Shown: piece after piece, positions 34,959-42,815 of the stretch
Position numbering within the stretch: the first letter of the stretch is position 1
How the letters are laid out: each line of letters opens with the position of its first letter
From: Legionella drancourtii LLAP12
GTDB lineage: Bacteria > Pseudomonadota > Gammaproteobacteria > Legionellales > Legionellaceae
Reading direction: 5' to 3'
Assembly: GCF_000162755.2 (NCBI RefSeq)
Contig: NZ_JH413808.1
Coordinates: forward strand, 53,835-117,834
DNA length: 64,000 nucleotides
Made by a program: the position numbers and the translations under genes
The notes under the pieces: generated by a model
The model's input: the letters and a program-made list of their open reading frames with translations, nothing else
Databases searched by the model: none
Told to the model about the DNA's origin: nothing

Positions 34959-35500
34959 AAAAATTGTCCGTCTTCATCGCTATTTTCTTGATAAGTCTTA
35001 TTACTTTAGGCGCACTGTTCCATGCCATGGGGTTTAGGATAAACCTGACTGAATCCATTCCTATAGGCTTATATCGCATCACCAGTGCAGAGTCTCTCAA
35101 AAATGCTTATGTGATTTTTTGCCCTGATGACAGGAAGTCATTTAGGTTAGCCAAGAACAGAGGCTATATAGACCATGGTCTTAATTGTGGTGGATATGGT
35201 TATTTAATGAAAAAAGTGGTCGCTGTATCTGGCGATATTCTTTCTGTGACACCTGAAGGGGTCTTGGTAAATCAAACGTTGCTTCCCTTTTCAAAGCCAA
35301 AGTTAAAGGATGGAATTAACCGAACTTTACCTCAATGGAGGACCTTAGATTATTCGCTTAAAGAAAATGAAGTGATGACCATGACCAGTCAAAGCGAATG
35401 GTCATTCGATGGTCGATATTATGGTCTTGTTCACACAAGACAAATCAAGGGAATGATCACACCCATATGGGTAATTAATAAACGGGAGAAAACCACATGA
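34955..35500 (+). CDS. traF: TraF, pilin-processing S26 peptidase
   Basis: 181 residues with an N-terminal hydrophobic anchor (about 5-24). The signal-peptidase-like Ser box is INLTESIPIGLYRI (Ser near 37), and the Lys box is YLMKKVVAVSGD (near 88). In RP4 TraF cuts and circularises the TrbC pilin. The gene is coupled by 4-bp overlaps on both sides: its stop overlaps the ATG of the small gene at 35497. Confidence 0.92.
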   Translation: MKKLSVFIAIFLISLITLGALFHAMGFRINLTESIPIGLYRITSAESLKNAYVIFCPDDRKSFRLAKNRGYIDHGLNCGGYGYLMKKVVAVSGDILSVTPEGVLVNQTLLPFSKPKLKDGINRTLPQWRTLDYSLKENEVMTMTSQSEWSFDGRYYGLVHTRQIKGMITPIWVINKREKTT

Positions 35501-35661
35501 GTCACGAAACCAAGTTAATGGATGTGATTTCAGAAAAATTCGAAGATTTAGTAATCCCTGGCTTTCTTGTCGAAGTCAGTCCAATAGAAGCGGACATCAT
35601 GGGTGCATTTTTTGAAGATGCACTCAATGACGAGGATGCGATGGAAGCCATGTATGACTAA
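35497..35661 (+). CDS. Small acidic protein of the transfer operon, 54 aa
   Basis: A 54-codon frame from ATG 35497, whose TGA overlap with the traF stop shows translational coupling. The product is acidic (SPIEADIMGAFFEDALNDED) and ends just after the start of the ArdC-like gene, with an 8-bp overlap. No family is recognised. GGGAG precedes its start. Its tight packing between two real genes is the main evidence. Confidence 0.7.
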   Translation: MSHETKLMDVISEKFEDLVIPGFLVEVSPIEADIMGAFFEDALNDEDAMEAMYD

Positions 35662-37831
35662 AATGCCTTACCACCAGGTCGTTGCCAATCAAATTATCGA
35701 AAGCCTGAAAACAGGAACCGCTCCCTGGCTAAAACCATGGGAGCCTGGCACAGGTAATGGTCAAGTTCCTTTTAATCCAGTCACAGGGAAGCGTTATCGA
35801 GGGATCAATGCTTTGTATTTGATGGTGAATCAAAGTGATGACAATCGTTGGTTAACCTACAAACAAGCTCAAAGTATGGATGCGCAAGTTCGCAAGGGAG
35901 AAAAAGGTACCACAATTCAATATTGGAAATTTCATGAAGAACAAACCCAACACGATGATTCTGGTAAACCTGTGCTTGATGAGCATGGTAATCCATTAAA
36001 AGTGCAGGTGAATCTTGAACGACCTAAGATGTTTTATGCAACGGTATTTCATGCCTCGCAAATTGATAATATGCCCGAACTCATTGCAAAGGAGCCAGAT
36101 TGGTCCCTAATTAAAAAAGCAGAAAAACTGCTACATAACTCTGGTGCTACCATTGTTCACTCCGAGGCAGACAGAGCCTTTTATAGGTTATCGACTGATA
36201 GCATTCATCTTCCGCAATTTAAATCCGCAGCGAACTACTATGCTACCGCCCTGCATGAACTAGGGCATTGGAGCGGTCATCCCTCAAGACTGGACAGAGA
36301 TTTAGGCCATCCCTTTGGTTCAGATGCTTATGCCAAAGAAGAATTGAGAGCAGAAATTGCAAGCATGCTGTTAGGTGCAGAACTTGGTATAGGCCATGAC
36401 CCCTCGCAACACACAGCTTATATCAAATCATGGATTCGTGTTTTGGAAGATGAGCCATTAGAAATATTCAGGGCATCCGCAGATGCAGAGAAAATAGTGA
36501 ATCACCTGTGTGCTTTAGAGCAAACTCAAGAGATTCAACTGGCAGAACTTATTGAAATCAAGGATGATAAACTAAAAGAGGAAGTCTTTATGGCGACTGA
36601 CAACACCACTTCTGAAAAGGTCTGGCTAAGCATCCCCTTCAAACAAAAAGAGATTGCCAAATCCACAATTGGAAAACTCCCTGATGGTACGCCAGGTATT
36701 GCCTGGGATAAAGTACAAAAATGTTGGTATGCAAACCCTGGTGTTTCTGTTGAGAAAATCAAAGCCTGGCTTCCTGAATTTCAAACAGAATCTCAGGATA
36801 AAGCGCTCATTCCTGCAGATGAATTTAAAGCTGCATTGGTAAGCCTTGGTGCTATTGTTTCAGGTGAGCATCCAATTATGGATGGCAAACCGCATCGTAT
36901 ACCCACGGAGGGTGATAAAAACGGGGAAAAGGCAGGATTTTATGTTGCCTATTTAGATGGTATACCAACAGGATACATTAAAAACAACCGAACTGGCGCT
37001 GAGCTTAACTGGAAGTATAAGGGTTACATTTTAACTGATGAACAGAAAGCAACGCTTAAAGCAGAAGCACTTGAGCATCAACAAACTCGTCAACGTGAGC
37101 TTGAAGCCAAACAAAAAAATACCGCGTTACGACTTAAGCAAAAATTATCCATGATGGTAGAAGTTGTGGAGCCCACGCCTTATATGCAATCTAAAGGTAT
37201 TCAAGTTCATTCAGAGGTGTATACTGATGAAGATAAAAAACTCACCTGTATTCCAGCAACGGATTGTGAAGGGACCCTTTGGACTGTGCAGTACATTGCC
37301 GAAGATGGAACCAAGCGGTTTGCGAAAGACTCGAGAAAAGAGGGCTGTTTTCATGTGTTGGGTGGTTTGGAAAAGCTTGCTGATGCATCGGTCATTGTCA
37401 TTGCTGAAGGGTATGCTACCGCGGCAACGATAAAAGAAGCATGCGAGCTCCCTGCTGTCGTTTCCGCCTTTGATTCAGGGAATCTTAAAGCAGTAGCTAA
37501 AGCATTGCATGAAAAATATCCACGTACTCCAGTTATCCTAGCAGCTGATGATGATAAGCATCTGGAGTTATCGAAAGGTATCAACCCCGGGAAAGAAAAG
37601 GCAGGAGAGGCTGCCGATGCTGTTAATGGCTTTATTGTTCTACCAATTTTTGCACCAGGTGAGCAGTCATCAAACCCTAAGCAATTCAGTGATTTTAATG
37701 ACTTGGCAAATCATAGCAAGTTAGGTTTTGATGGAGTTAAACGTCAGATCAAACCAACAATTGAAAAAATTGCCAAACGCTATAATCATCTGCGATTATC
37801 AAGGAGCAGCAATGTAATTCATATTTCCTAG
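35654..37831 (+). CDS. ArdC-like ssDNA-binding/zincin protein fused to a Toprim domain
   Basis: 725 residues from ATG 35654. The N-terminal region (about 1-120) is the ArdC ssDNA-binding type (NQIIESLKTGTAPWLKPWEP, GINALYLM). Residues 190-290 hold a zincin metallopeptidase with ALHELGHWSGHPSRL (HExxH-like). A DUF5710-like segment lies near 320-370. The C-terminus is a primase-type Toprim domain (IVIAEGYATAATIKEA; ILAADDDKH). ArdC-type antirestriction proteins shield incoming single-stranded DNA; the Toprim part may prime second-strand synthesis as TraC does in IncP. It follows the small 54-residue gene with an 8-bp overlap. Confidence 0.88.
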   Translation: MTKMPYHQVVANQIIESLKTGTAPWLKPWEPGTGNGQVPFNPVTGKRYRGINALYLMVNQSDDNRWLTYKQAQSMDAQVRKGEKGTTIQYWKFHEEQTQHDDSGKPVLDEHGNPLKVQVNLERPKMFYATVFHASQIDNMPELIAKEPDWSLIKKAEKLLHNSGATIVHSEADRAFYRLSTDSIHLPQFKSAANYYATALHELGHWSGHPSRLDRDLGHPFGSDAYAKEELRAEIASMLLGAELGIGHDPSQHTAYIKSWIRVLEDEPLEIFRASADAEKIVNHLCALEQTQEIQLAELIEIKDDKLKEEVFMATDNTTSEKVWLSIPFKQKEIAKSTIGKLPDGTPGIAWDKVQKCWYANPGVSVEKIKAWLPEFQTESQDKALIPADEFKAALVSLGAIVSGEHPIMDGKPHRIPTEGDKNGEKAGFYVAYLDGIPTGYIKNNRTGAELNWKYKGYILTDEQKATLKAEALEHQQTRQRELEAKQKNTALRLKQKLSMMVEVVEPTPYMQSKGIQVHSEVYTDEDKKLTCIPATDCEGTLWTVQYIAEDGTKRFAKDSRKEGCFHVLGGLEKLADASVIVIAEGYATAATIKEACELPAVVSAFDSGNLKAVAKALHEKYPRTPVILAADDDKHLELSKGINPGKEKAGEAADAVNGFIVLPIFAPGEQSSNPKQFSDFNDLANHSKLGFDGVKRQIKPTIEKIAKRYNHLRLSRSSNVIHIS

Positions 37832-37904
37832 GTTCAACATGATTGGTAAAGCTTCAATCCGTCAGATTAGGTTTAAAGCTTTACCTTTTATTACAATACA
37901 CCAT

Positions 37905-38867
37905 TTATTTTTTACGGCTTTTACTTTTCTCATTTATTCCAAAAACTTCCCATCGCACATGGTTATCAGGTTGGAGTCTTTGCCGCTCCAGCTGATCATG
38001 TGCATTATCCTGCAATAGCACTTGACCTCCTCCGGTGAGCTGAACCAGATCGCATTTGGACAGGTTTCGCAAGCTGTTGTGATCTTTGGCTGGCGAGCCT
38101 TGTCCAATGCTGAAAGAGTTTGGCTTTGTAACCCGGTTCCTTCTATTTCCATTGGCTGTTCCAACAGCCTCATGGCTTCCTGGAGTTCTTCTTCGATGGT
38201 TTTGCCTTTTTGATCTTGATTGTTCATACTGTTTCTCCTGTTCAAAATTCAATTTTTGACGTTGGTTTTCCAAATCCAAATCAGCAAACGTGATTGGTAT
38301 CTGATATTGAATAACAATTTGCAAAATAATCTTTTTAAAGAGTGGAGAGCCGTTTACACAAATACAGTCACCATAGTGCTGTCTTGCCATTTCCAAAGCT
38401 CTTTTAAGCGCAGGAATAGAACCGCCTTTAAAAATTACAATTTCTTTTCCATTGTCTCTGATTACAGCGTTATCCTTTTTATAAATCTCAGTACCTTCTT
38501 TAGTAACAGAGTCGATTTGTCTAAAATTAAAAGAAGAAAAAACAGAGTCTGTACCTGATATAGTGTAATTACTGTTGTTTTTTCGATTGCGATAACGCAT
38601 TGCCCTTAAAGCATCTTGGTCACCACTCTGTGCCTTTTTTTGCAGCCAATCAGCCCAGGTTTTATTTTGATAATTTTCCATTAAACTGTGCCGAGCATGC
38701 GTATAGTTTTTCCTGATGTTCTCAATGTCGTGCAGGAGGGTTTTATTGATTTGCTGATAAAGAAACTTTTTGCTCATTTTTGAAAGGTTCATTAACTTTA
38801 AAGCGGTTCGTTTCATTCGTCCCCTTTTTTTGGCCTTATCAATCAATTTGGCTTTAGCTTCGCGCAA
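37905..38867 (-). CDS. traI: TraI relaxase, C-terminal part (separated by a frameshift)
   Basis: Frame of 320 codons that continues the relaxase sequence. The upstream relaxase frame ends by a stop at 38854 just past a run of seven A (minus strand); with six A the reading runs on into LREAKAKLIDKAKK, the start of this frame. The body has the LPD7-like domain typical of TraI C-termini (KGGSIPALKRALEMARQHYG, DLDLENQRQKLNFEQ). The last 100 residues overlap the nested traH-like gene and are low in complexity. A separate ATG start at 38867 is possible. Either a real split, programmed slippage or a sequencing error in the A run. Confidence 0.75.
   Translation of the reverse strand: MREAKAKLIDKAKKRGRMKRTALKLMNLSKMSKKFLYQQINKTLLHDIENIRKNYTHARHSLMENYQNKTWADWLQKKAQSGDQDALRAMRYRNRKNNSNYTISGTDSVFSSFNFRQIDSVTKEGTEIYKKDNAVIRDNGKEIVIFKGGSIPALKRALEMARQHYGDCICVNGSPLFKKIILQIVIQYQIPITFADLDLENQRQKLNFEQEKQYEQSRSKRQNHRRRTPGSHEAVGTANGNRRNRVTKPNSFSIGQGSPAKDHNSLRNLSKCDLVQLTGGGQVLLQDNAHDQLERQRLQPDNHVRWEVFGINEKSKSRKK
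37934..38227 (-). CDS. TraH-like small protein nested inside traI
   Basis: 97 residues, from ATG 38227 preceded by AGGAG at seven bases. It reads in another frame of the traI 3' part. The N-terminal half is helical (EEELQEAMRLLEQPM), and the C-terminus has four or five Cys (ACETCPNAIW, KCYCRIMH, MCDG), which may bind metal. In RP4 the small traH gene is likewise nested in traI. Strong ribosome site and conserved-looking Cys plan support it. Function unknown; RP4 TraH is said to aid relaxosome stability. Confidence 0.7.
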   Translation of the reverse strand: MNNQDQKGKTIEEELQEAMRLLEQPMEIEGTGLQSQTLSALDKARQPKITTACETCPNAIWFSSPEEVKCYCRIMHMISWSGKDSNLITMCDGKFLE

Positions 38868-39774
38868 GTTTTTTTAGTTTTGCTGAACATACATTTTGGC
38901 TTTGTGCTTTTTCATGCTGGTATTGGGCATAGAGTTCACTACTGATAATAGTTTTGTTTAGTGGTTCATACCGATAAACATTGGATGATGATAGATTAGT
39001 TATTGAAAGTAATGGTTCAAATTCACCAAGCTTTGATTCAAGACGCTCTTTAGAAAAATTTCTAGAGACAGAACTTGCTTTGACTGTAAGACCATCCTCA
39101 TCACAAAAAATAAAGCCATTAGCTCTGATTTGTATTCTCATATGGTGCTTCGCTAAAATCTTATGTAAGTTGCTCCAATTTTGGGCCGCGTCGATTTGTT
39201 CTTTACAATTGCGCTTCATCCAGTTAATCAGGCTCTCAATACCTGAATGTAGCTCCATATCGTCAGCTAGGTTTTCTGAACGGTTTTTACGGGTTTGATG
39301 ATTGGTTATTTGAAGACCTAATTCAATTTCGAGCTTTGATGCAACCTCGGCAAAGGTCTTATATGCCCTATAAGGTTCAATCATATTAAAGGTTTGGGGA
39401 TGAATTTTATTAATCGCAACATGAATATGGAGATTGTCTGTATCATGATGAACAACGGAGATTCTTTGATGTTCTTTAAATCCAATCAACGATGCCACTC
39501 TGTCTTCAATTTCTTGTAAAGCTTGAGATGAAGGATTTTCTCCTGGGGCGAAGGAAATGAGCATATGGTAGGTTTTATCGCCCGACGCTCTCTGGTTTCT
39601 AGCCTGTGTTGCCAATACCTCCTGAACAGCCCAAATGGGATCGATACTATTACAGTTTGATAGTCTGATTTTGCCAACACGCTCCTGTTTGTTTTGTTTA
39701 TTACAAAGGTACTGGACAAGACCTGAAAAACTGCTGAGTCTTGTTTTTTTCATAAGAATATGGCGAATAATCAT
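38854..39774 (-). CDS. traI: TraI relaxase, N-terminal MOBP1 domain
   Basis: 306 residues. The relaxase domain aligns closely with RP4 TraI: nucleophile Tyr22 in LVQYLCNKQNK, then GDKTYHMLISFAPGE and the metal-binding VVHHDTDNLHIHVAINKIHP with His116 and His118 at the same numbers as RP4. It cuts oriT at nic, stays bound to the 5' end and leads the strand into the recipient. The frame stops at 38854 soon after a run of seven A, so helicase-like or LPD7 parts are in the separate frame 37905-38867. The start overlaps traJ by 4 bp. Confidence 0.93.
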   Translation of the reverse strand: MIIRHILMKKTRLSSFSGLVQYLCNKQNKQERVGKIRLSNCNSIDPIWAVQEVLATQARNQRASGDKTYHMLISFAPGENPSSQALQEIEDRVASLIGFKEHQRISVVHHDTDNLHIHVAINKIHPQTFNMIEPYRAYKTFAEVASKLEIELGLQITNHQTRKNRSENLADDMELHSGIESLINWMKRNCKEQIDAAQNWSNLHKILAKHHMRIQIRANGFIFCDEDGLTVKASSVSRNFSKERLESKLGEFEPLLSITNLSSSNVYRYEPLNKTIISSELYAQYQHEKAQSQNVCSAKLKKLARS

Positions 39775-40124
39775 AGTTTTTTCACCACTTCAAACATCGC
39801 ATCCTGTGTGGTTTGAATACGACTTAACAATGTTCTTATTGTTTGGAGGTCAAAGTGCGCAACACGTTTATCCTGAGTCAGCCATAGTTTTAACAATCCG
39901 CCAAGCCGTCCTAAATCCCCATTAATTTTGGCTAGCTGCAGTATGTAATCCTTATCAAGACTACTTTGAATTTGATAACCGAGACTGATCCGCCTTAAGT
40001 ACTCGGCAATTGAAAGGCCAGCAGTGGCCGCATTCGATTTAATTTGAATTTCTTCGGAAGGCAAAACAGGTACGCGAAGATGACGACCATTTTTTCTGGT
40101 GGATGTTTTAAGTTTCTCGTCCAT
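39771..40124 (-). CDS. traJ: TraJ, oriT recognition protein
   Basis: 117 residues: basic ribbon-helix-helix start (GRHLRVPVLPSEEIQIKSNA, GLSIAEYLRRISLG), then a helical part with GDLGRLGGLLKLWL. RP4 TraJ binds an inverted repeat next to nic and places TraI. It is read away from oriT and coupled to traI by a 4-bp overlap, as in IncP plasmids. Confidence 0.9.
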   Translation of the reverse strand: MDEKLKTSTRKNGRHLRVPVLPSEEIQIKSNAATAGLSIAEYLRRISLGYQIQSSLDKDYILQLAKINGDLGRLGGLLKLWLTQDKRVAHFDLQTIRTLLSRIQTTQDAMFEVVKKL

Positions 40125-40189
40125 AAGGATGCCGACCTCTTAATTAAGTGGTTATGCAATCCTTTGAGTATCGATTTGATCTCAAAACA

Positions 40190-40300
40190 CAGTTTTTTCG
40201 TTGAGCACCGAAGGTGCGAATAAGACTCGTGAGGTTTGGTAGCCAGCTTGCTGGTTAGCTAACTTCACCTATCTTGCCCTGCGTTTTAAGTTCATTTCAC
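40190..40300. other. oriT of IncP (RP4) type with nic
   Basis: From 40199 the sequence CGTTGAGCACC, a gap, then GGTGCGAATAAG matches RP4 oriT. An inverted repeat CCAGC/GCTGG (40243-40247 and 40250-40254) stands where RP4 has the TraJ-binding repeat. Then comes ACTTCACCTATCTTGCCCTG, which differs from the RP4 nic region in one base of the core (ATCTTG for ATCCTG). Nic is expected after G40276. It lies between traJ and traK as in RP4. The rest of 40125-40515 is AT-rich with repeated TAATTAC-like motifs, as expected for a TraK-binding bend. Confidence 0.9.
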
Positions 40301-40515
40301 TTCATACTATCAGGTAATTTTATGTAATTCCAAGGTTATTTTTCGTAACACCATATTAATTTCTGATAATTACCATTCATTACGCTAAATTACACTTAAG
40401 TGCGTTTAATGGCATTTTTAATTACGACAAATGGAGGGAAAATAACATAATCTATTGCAGTGCAGTGAAATATTTCATACCATCGAAGAGAACAACAATA
40501 AACTAATGGTATGAC

Positions 40516-40860
40516 ATGGGAAATTCCCTTAGCGAACTAATCGCAGCCAAGCAGATGACCAGGAAAGGCTCTGATAAATCGGTCAACAAAGCCGCTTTTC
40601 TTGCGCTAAAACAGGATATCGATGCGGCATTGGCTGACGGTTGGTCCATCAAGTTGGTCTGGGAAACTTTGGTTGAGGAAGGAAAAATCTCATTTTCATA
40701 TAAAACATTTTGTGGCTATGTAGCACGTTTGATTGCTGCAGAAAAAAAGCCATCTATTCAGGAGAACACCAAGGAAGATGAAAAGGCTAAAAGTAAAGCA
40801 AAAAACGAAATTCGCGGTTTTACTTTTAATCCAAAGCCCAACCTGGAGGAACTCTTGTAA
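40516..40860 (+). CDS. traK: TraK, oriT-wrapping accessory protein
   Basis: 114 residues with the TraK plan: KAAFLALKQDIDAALADGWS, then VWETLVEEGKISFSYKTFCG, basic tail and FTFNPKPNLEELL. RP4 TraK binds oriT DNA on one side of nic and bends it. It is the first gene of the rightward traKLM group, next to oriT, and its stop abuts the traL start. Confidence 0.88.
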   Translation: MGNSLSELIAAKQMTRKGSDKSVNKAAFLALKQDIDAALADGWSIKLVWETLVEEGKISFSYKTFCGYVARLIAAEKKPSIQENTKEDEKAKSKAKNEIRGFTFNPKPNLEELL

Positions 40861-41585
40861 TGGCAAAAATACATATTACACTGCAAGGCAAAGGCGGTGT
40901 CGGCAAATCATTTATTTCTGCAACAACGGCGCAATACAAACAACATAAAGGCCAAACCCCACTATGCATTGACACTGACCCCATCAATTCAACCTTTCAT
41001 GGCTTTAAAGCCTTGAACGTGGACCATATACAGGTCATGAGCGGCGATGAAATCAATCCCCGACTCTTCGATGCACTCATTGAGAAGATTGCTCCCGCTA
41101 CTAATGATGTGGTCATTGACAACGGCGCCAGCTCGTTTGTACCTCTGTCGCATTACCTCATCAGCAACCAAGTTCCAGCGTTGTTAAAGGAATTAGGTCA
41201 TGAAATGGTGATTCATACTGTCATCACCGGCGGCCAGGCCCTATTCGATACCATTAATGGCTTTGCGCAGCTGATTGACCAGTTTGCAAATGAAGCACAG
41301 TTTGTCGTCTGGCTCAATCCCTATTGGGGAGCCATAGAACATGAAGGTAAGACATTCGAACAACTAAAGGCTTACCGTGATAACAAAGACAACATATCAG
41401 CCTTAATTCAAATTCCTGATCTAAAAAAAGAAACCTATGGCCGAGATCTAACCGATATGCTGCAACAAAAACTGACCTTCGGTGAAGTACTAGGTATGCC
41501 AGATAAGAGCATTATGACCCGTCAACGTTTAAAAATCGTTCGAGATCAACTGTTTGGTCAGCTGGATAGCGCCAGGGTGATCTAA
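40860..41585 (+). CDS. traL: TraL, ParA/MinD-like ATPase
   Basis: 241 residues. Deviant Walker A LQGKGGVGKSFISATTAQY near the N-terminus and DTDPINST as switch; VVIDNGASSFVPL fits the Walker B region. IncP TraL belongs to this family; its exact role in transfer is not settled. ATG 40860 overlaps the traK stop by one base; the stop overlaps traM by one base. Confidence 0.9.
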   Translation: MAKIHITLQGKGGVGKSFISATTAQYKQHKGQTPLCIDTDPINSTFHGFKALNVDHIQVMSGDEINPRLFDALIEKIAPATNDVVIDNGASSFVPLSHYLISNQVPALLKELGHEMVIHTVITGGQALFDTINGFAQLIDQFANEAQFVVWLNPYWGAIEHEGKTFEQLKAYRDNKDNISALIQIPDLKKETYGRDLTDMLQQKLTFGEVLGMPDKSIMTRQRLKIVRDQLFGQLDSARVI

Positions 41586-42016
41586 TGAATGATAAATTTG
41601 ATACAGTTATGCAGGAGATCGCTGTCAAGCATGGGGTAGTATTAAGCAAGGATGATCCAATTCTCATCCTGCAGACCATGAACGATAGATTGATTGAAGA
41701 AACTCAACAGGCACAAGCGGCCATGCTGGCACAGTTCAGAGAGGAAATGGAGAGTATTTCCTCTCAATGGAAAGATGATGCCAAGGAAAAAGCTGAAAAG
41801 ATACTCAATATGGCATTAGCCAGCAGTAAAGAAGCTATGACTCATTTATTGCAAGAGGCAACAAATGAATCGGTATCGGTAATTAAAAAAGTAATTTCTA
41901 ATTCAGTAGCAGATGTTCATGATATGGCAAAGCAAACAAAAAATTATTGTCTGTTGGTCTTATTTGGTTCAGTGTTGATTGTGTCTTGTGTATATTTAGC
42001 TCTATTTTTAATTTAG
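41585..42016 (+). CDS. traM: TraM-like coiled-coil membrane-anchored protein
   Basis: 143 residues: soluble helical N-part, a long coiled-coil stretch (about 40-110), and one C-terminal membrane helix (about 123-142, LLVLFGSVLIVSCVYLALF). It is placed after traL as in IncP plasmids, where TraM aids transfer. The start overlaps the traL stop by one base. Confidence 0.85.
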   Translation: MNDKFDTVMQEIAVKHGVVLSKDDPILILQTMNDRLIEETQQAQAAMLAQFREEMESISSQWKDDAKEKAEKILNMALASSKEAMTHLLQEATNESVSVIKKVISNSVADVHDMAKQTKNYCLLVLFGSVLIVSCVYLALFLI

Positions 42017-42032
42017 CACTGGAATTTGATTT

Positions 42033-42815
42033 ATGACTGTTGAGACTGAAGCAGAACTTATTTCTCCAAGACCTTATGGCTTAATTTCAGATTTTAGTAG
42101 CATTCAATATGAAAATAAGTTTTGTATGTATCCAGGATGCAATGAACCGCCTATTGGCTCTCATGTTTTATCTAAATCATGCATTAGAAAATATGCAGAC
42201 AATCAGATAATCCAACTACAAACTATTGTTTATGAGCCCTTTGAAAACATAAGATCTAAAGCAAAACGAAAATACTATAAACCATGCGATTTAGATAAGA
42301 TATCAACCTTTAAAGGATTTTGTAATAAGCATGACCATAGCCTTTTTCATGAGCTGGATAATTTTGATGGTGTTGTAACTCCCAAGATTGCTCTGCTAGC
42401 CCATTACAGAATAATATGTTACGGATTAGATATTCTTCAATTGCAATTAAAACAACACGAATTTTTGAAGAGTGCTGCATTTGTGGGAGGCGCATCAAAA
42501 AAAACCAATGAAAAAGCCAGAAGAATTAAAAATGGATTTTTTCTGCGTGGATTAAAAATGGCCGAAGCAGATTATTTAGAAAGAAAAGAAATCTGTGAAA
42601 AGTTGCTTAATGCTGTTGATCCTCAAATGAATTATATTCATTTTGAAGGAGGAATAGAGAATTCTCTATTCGTTGGGAGGGCTGGCATATTTTTACATCA
42701 ATTTGGCAGGGATCGATTACCCAAAAGATTTATGGCCCAAATGCCATTTATTACATATTCATCTATTTCAGATGGAAAAACATGTAATCTAATATTTGGG
42801 CTCTACACCAATTAA
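42033..42815 (+). pseudogene. Zinc-cluster protein, 5' part, interrupted by an ISL3 element
   Basis: The first 260 codons of a gene cut by the insertion sequence at 42813. The N-terminus has FCMYPGCNEPPIGSHVLSKS and later STFKGFCNKHDHSLFHELDN, a Cys-Cys-His ... Cys-His-Asp pattern seen in HNH-like or zinc-binding proteins found in accessory and defence gene sets. Joined to the 3' part (44076-44276) it would be about 326 residues in frame. A truncated 260-residue product ending ...GLYTN is possible because TAA in the insertion end gives a stop. It sits at the right end of the ICE, a usual cargo site. Confidence 0.7.

Noticed and set aside
38220-38558. Plus-strand frame of 112 codons
   Set aside because: It lies opposite the relaxase C-terminal frame, has no ribosome site, and has a skewed Phe/Asn composition typical of a shadow frame.
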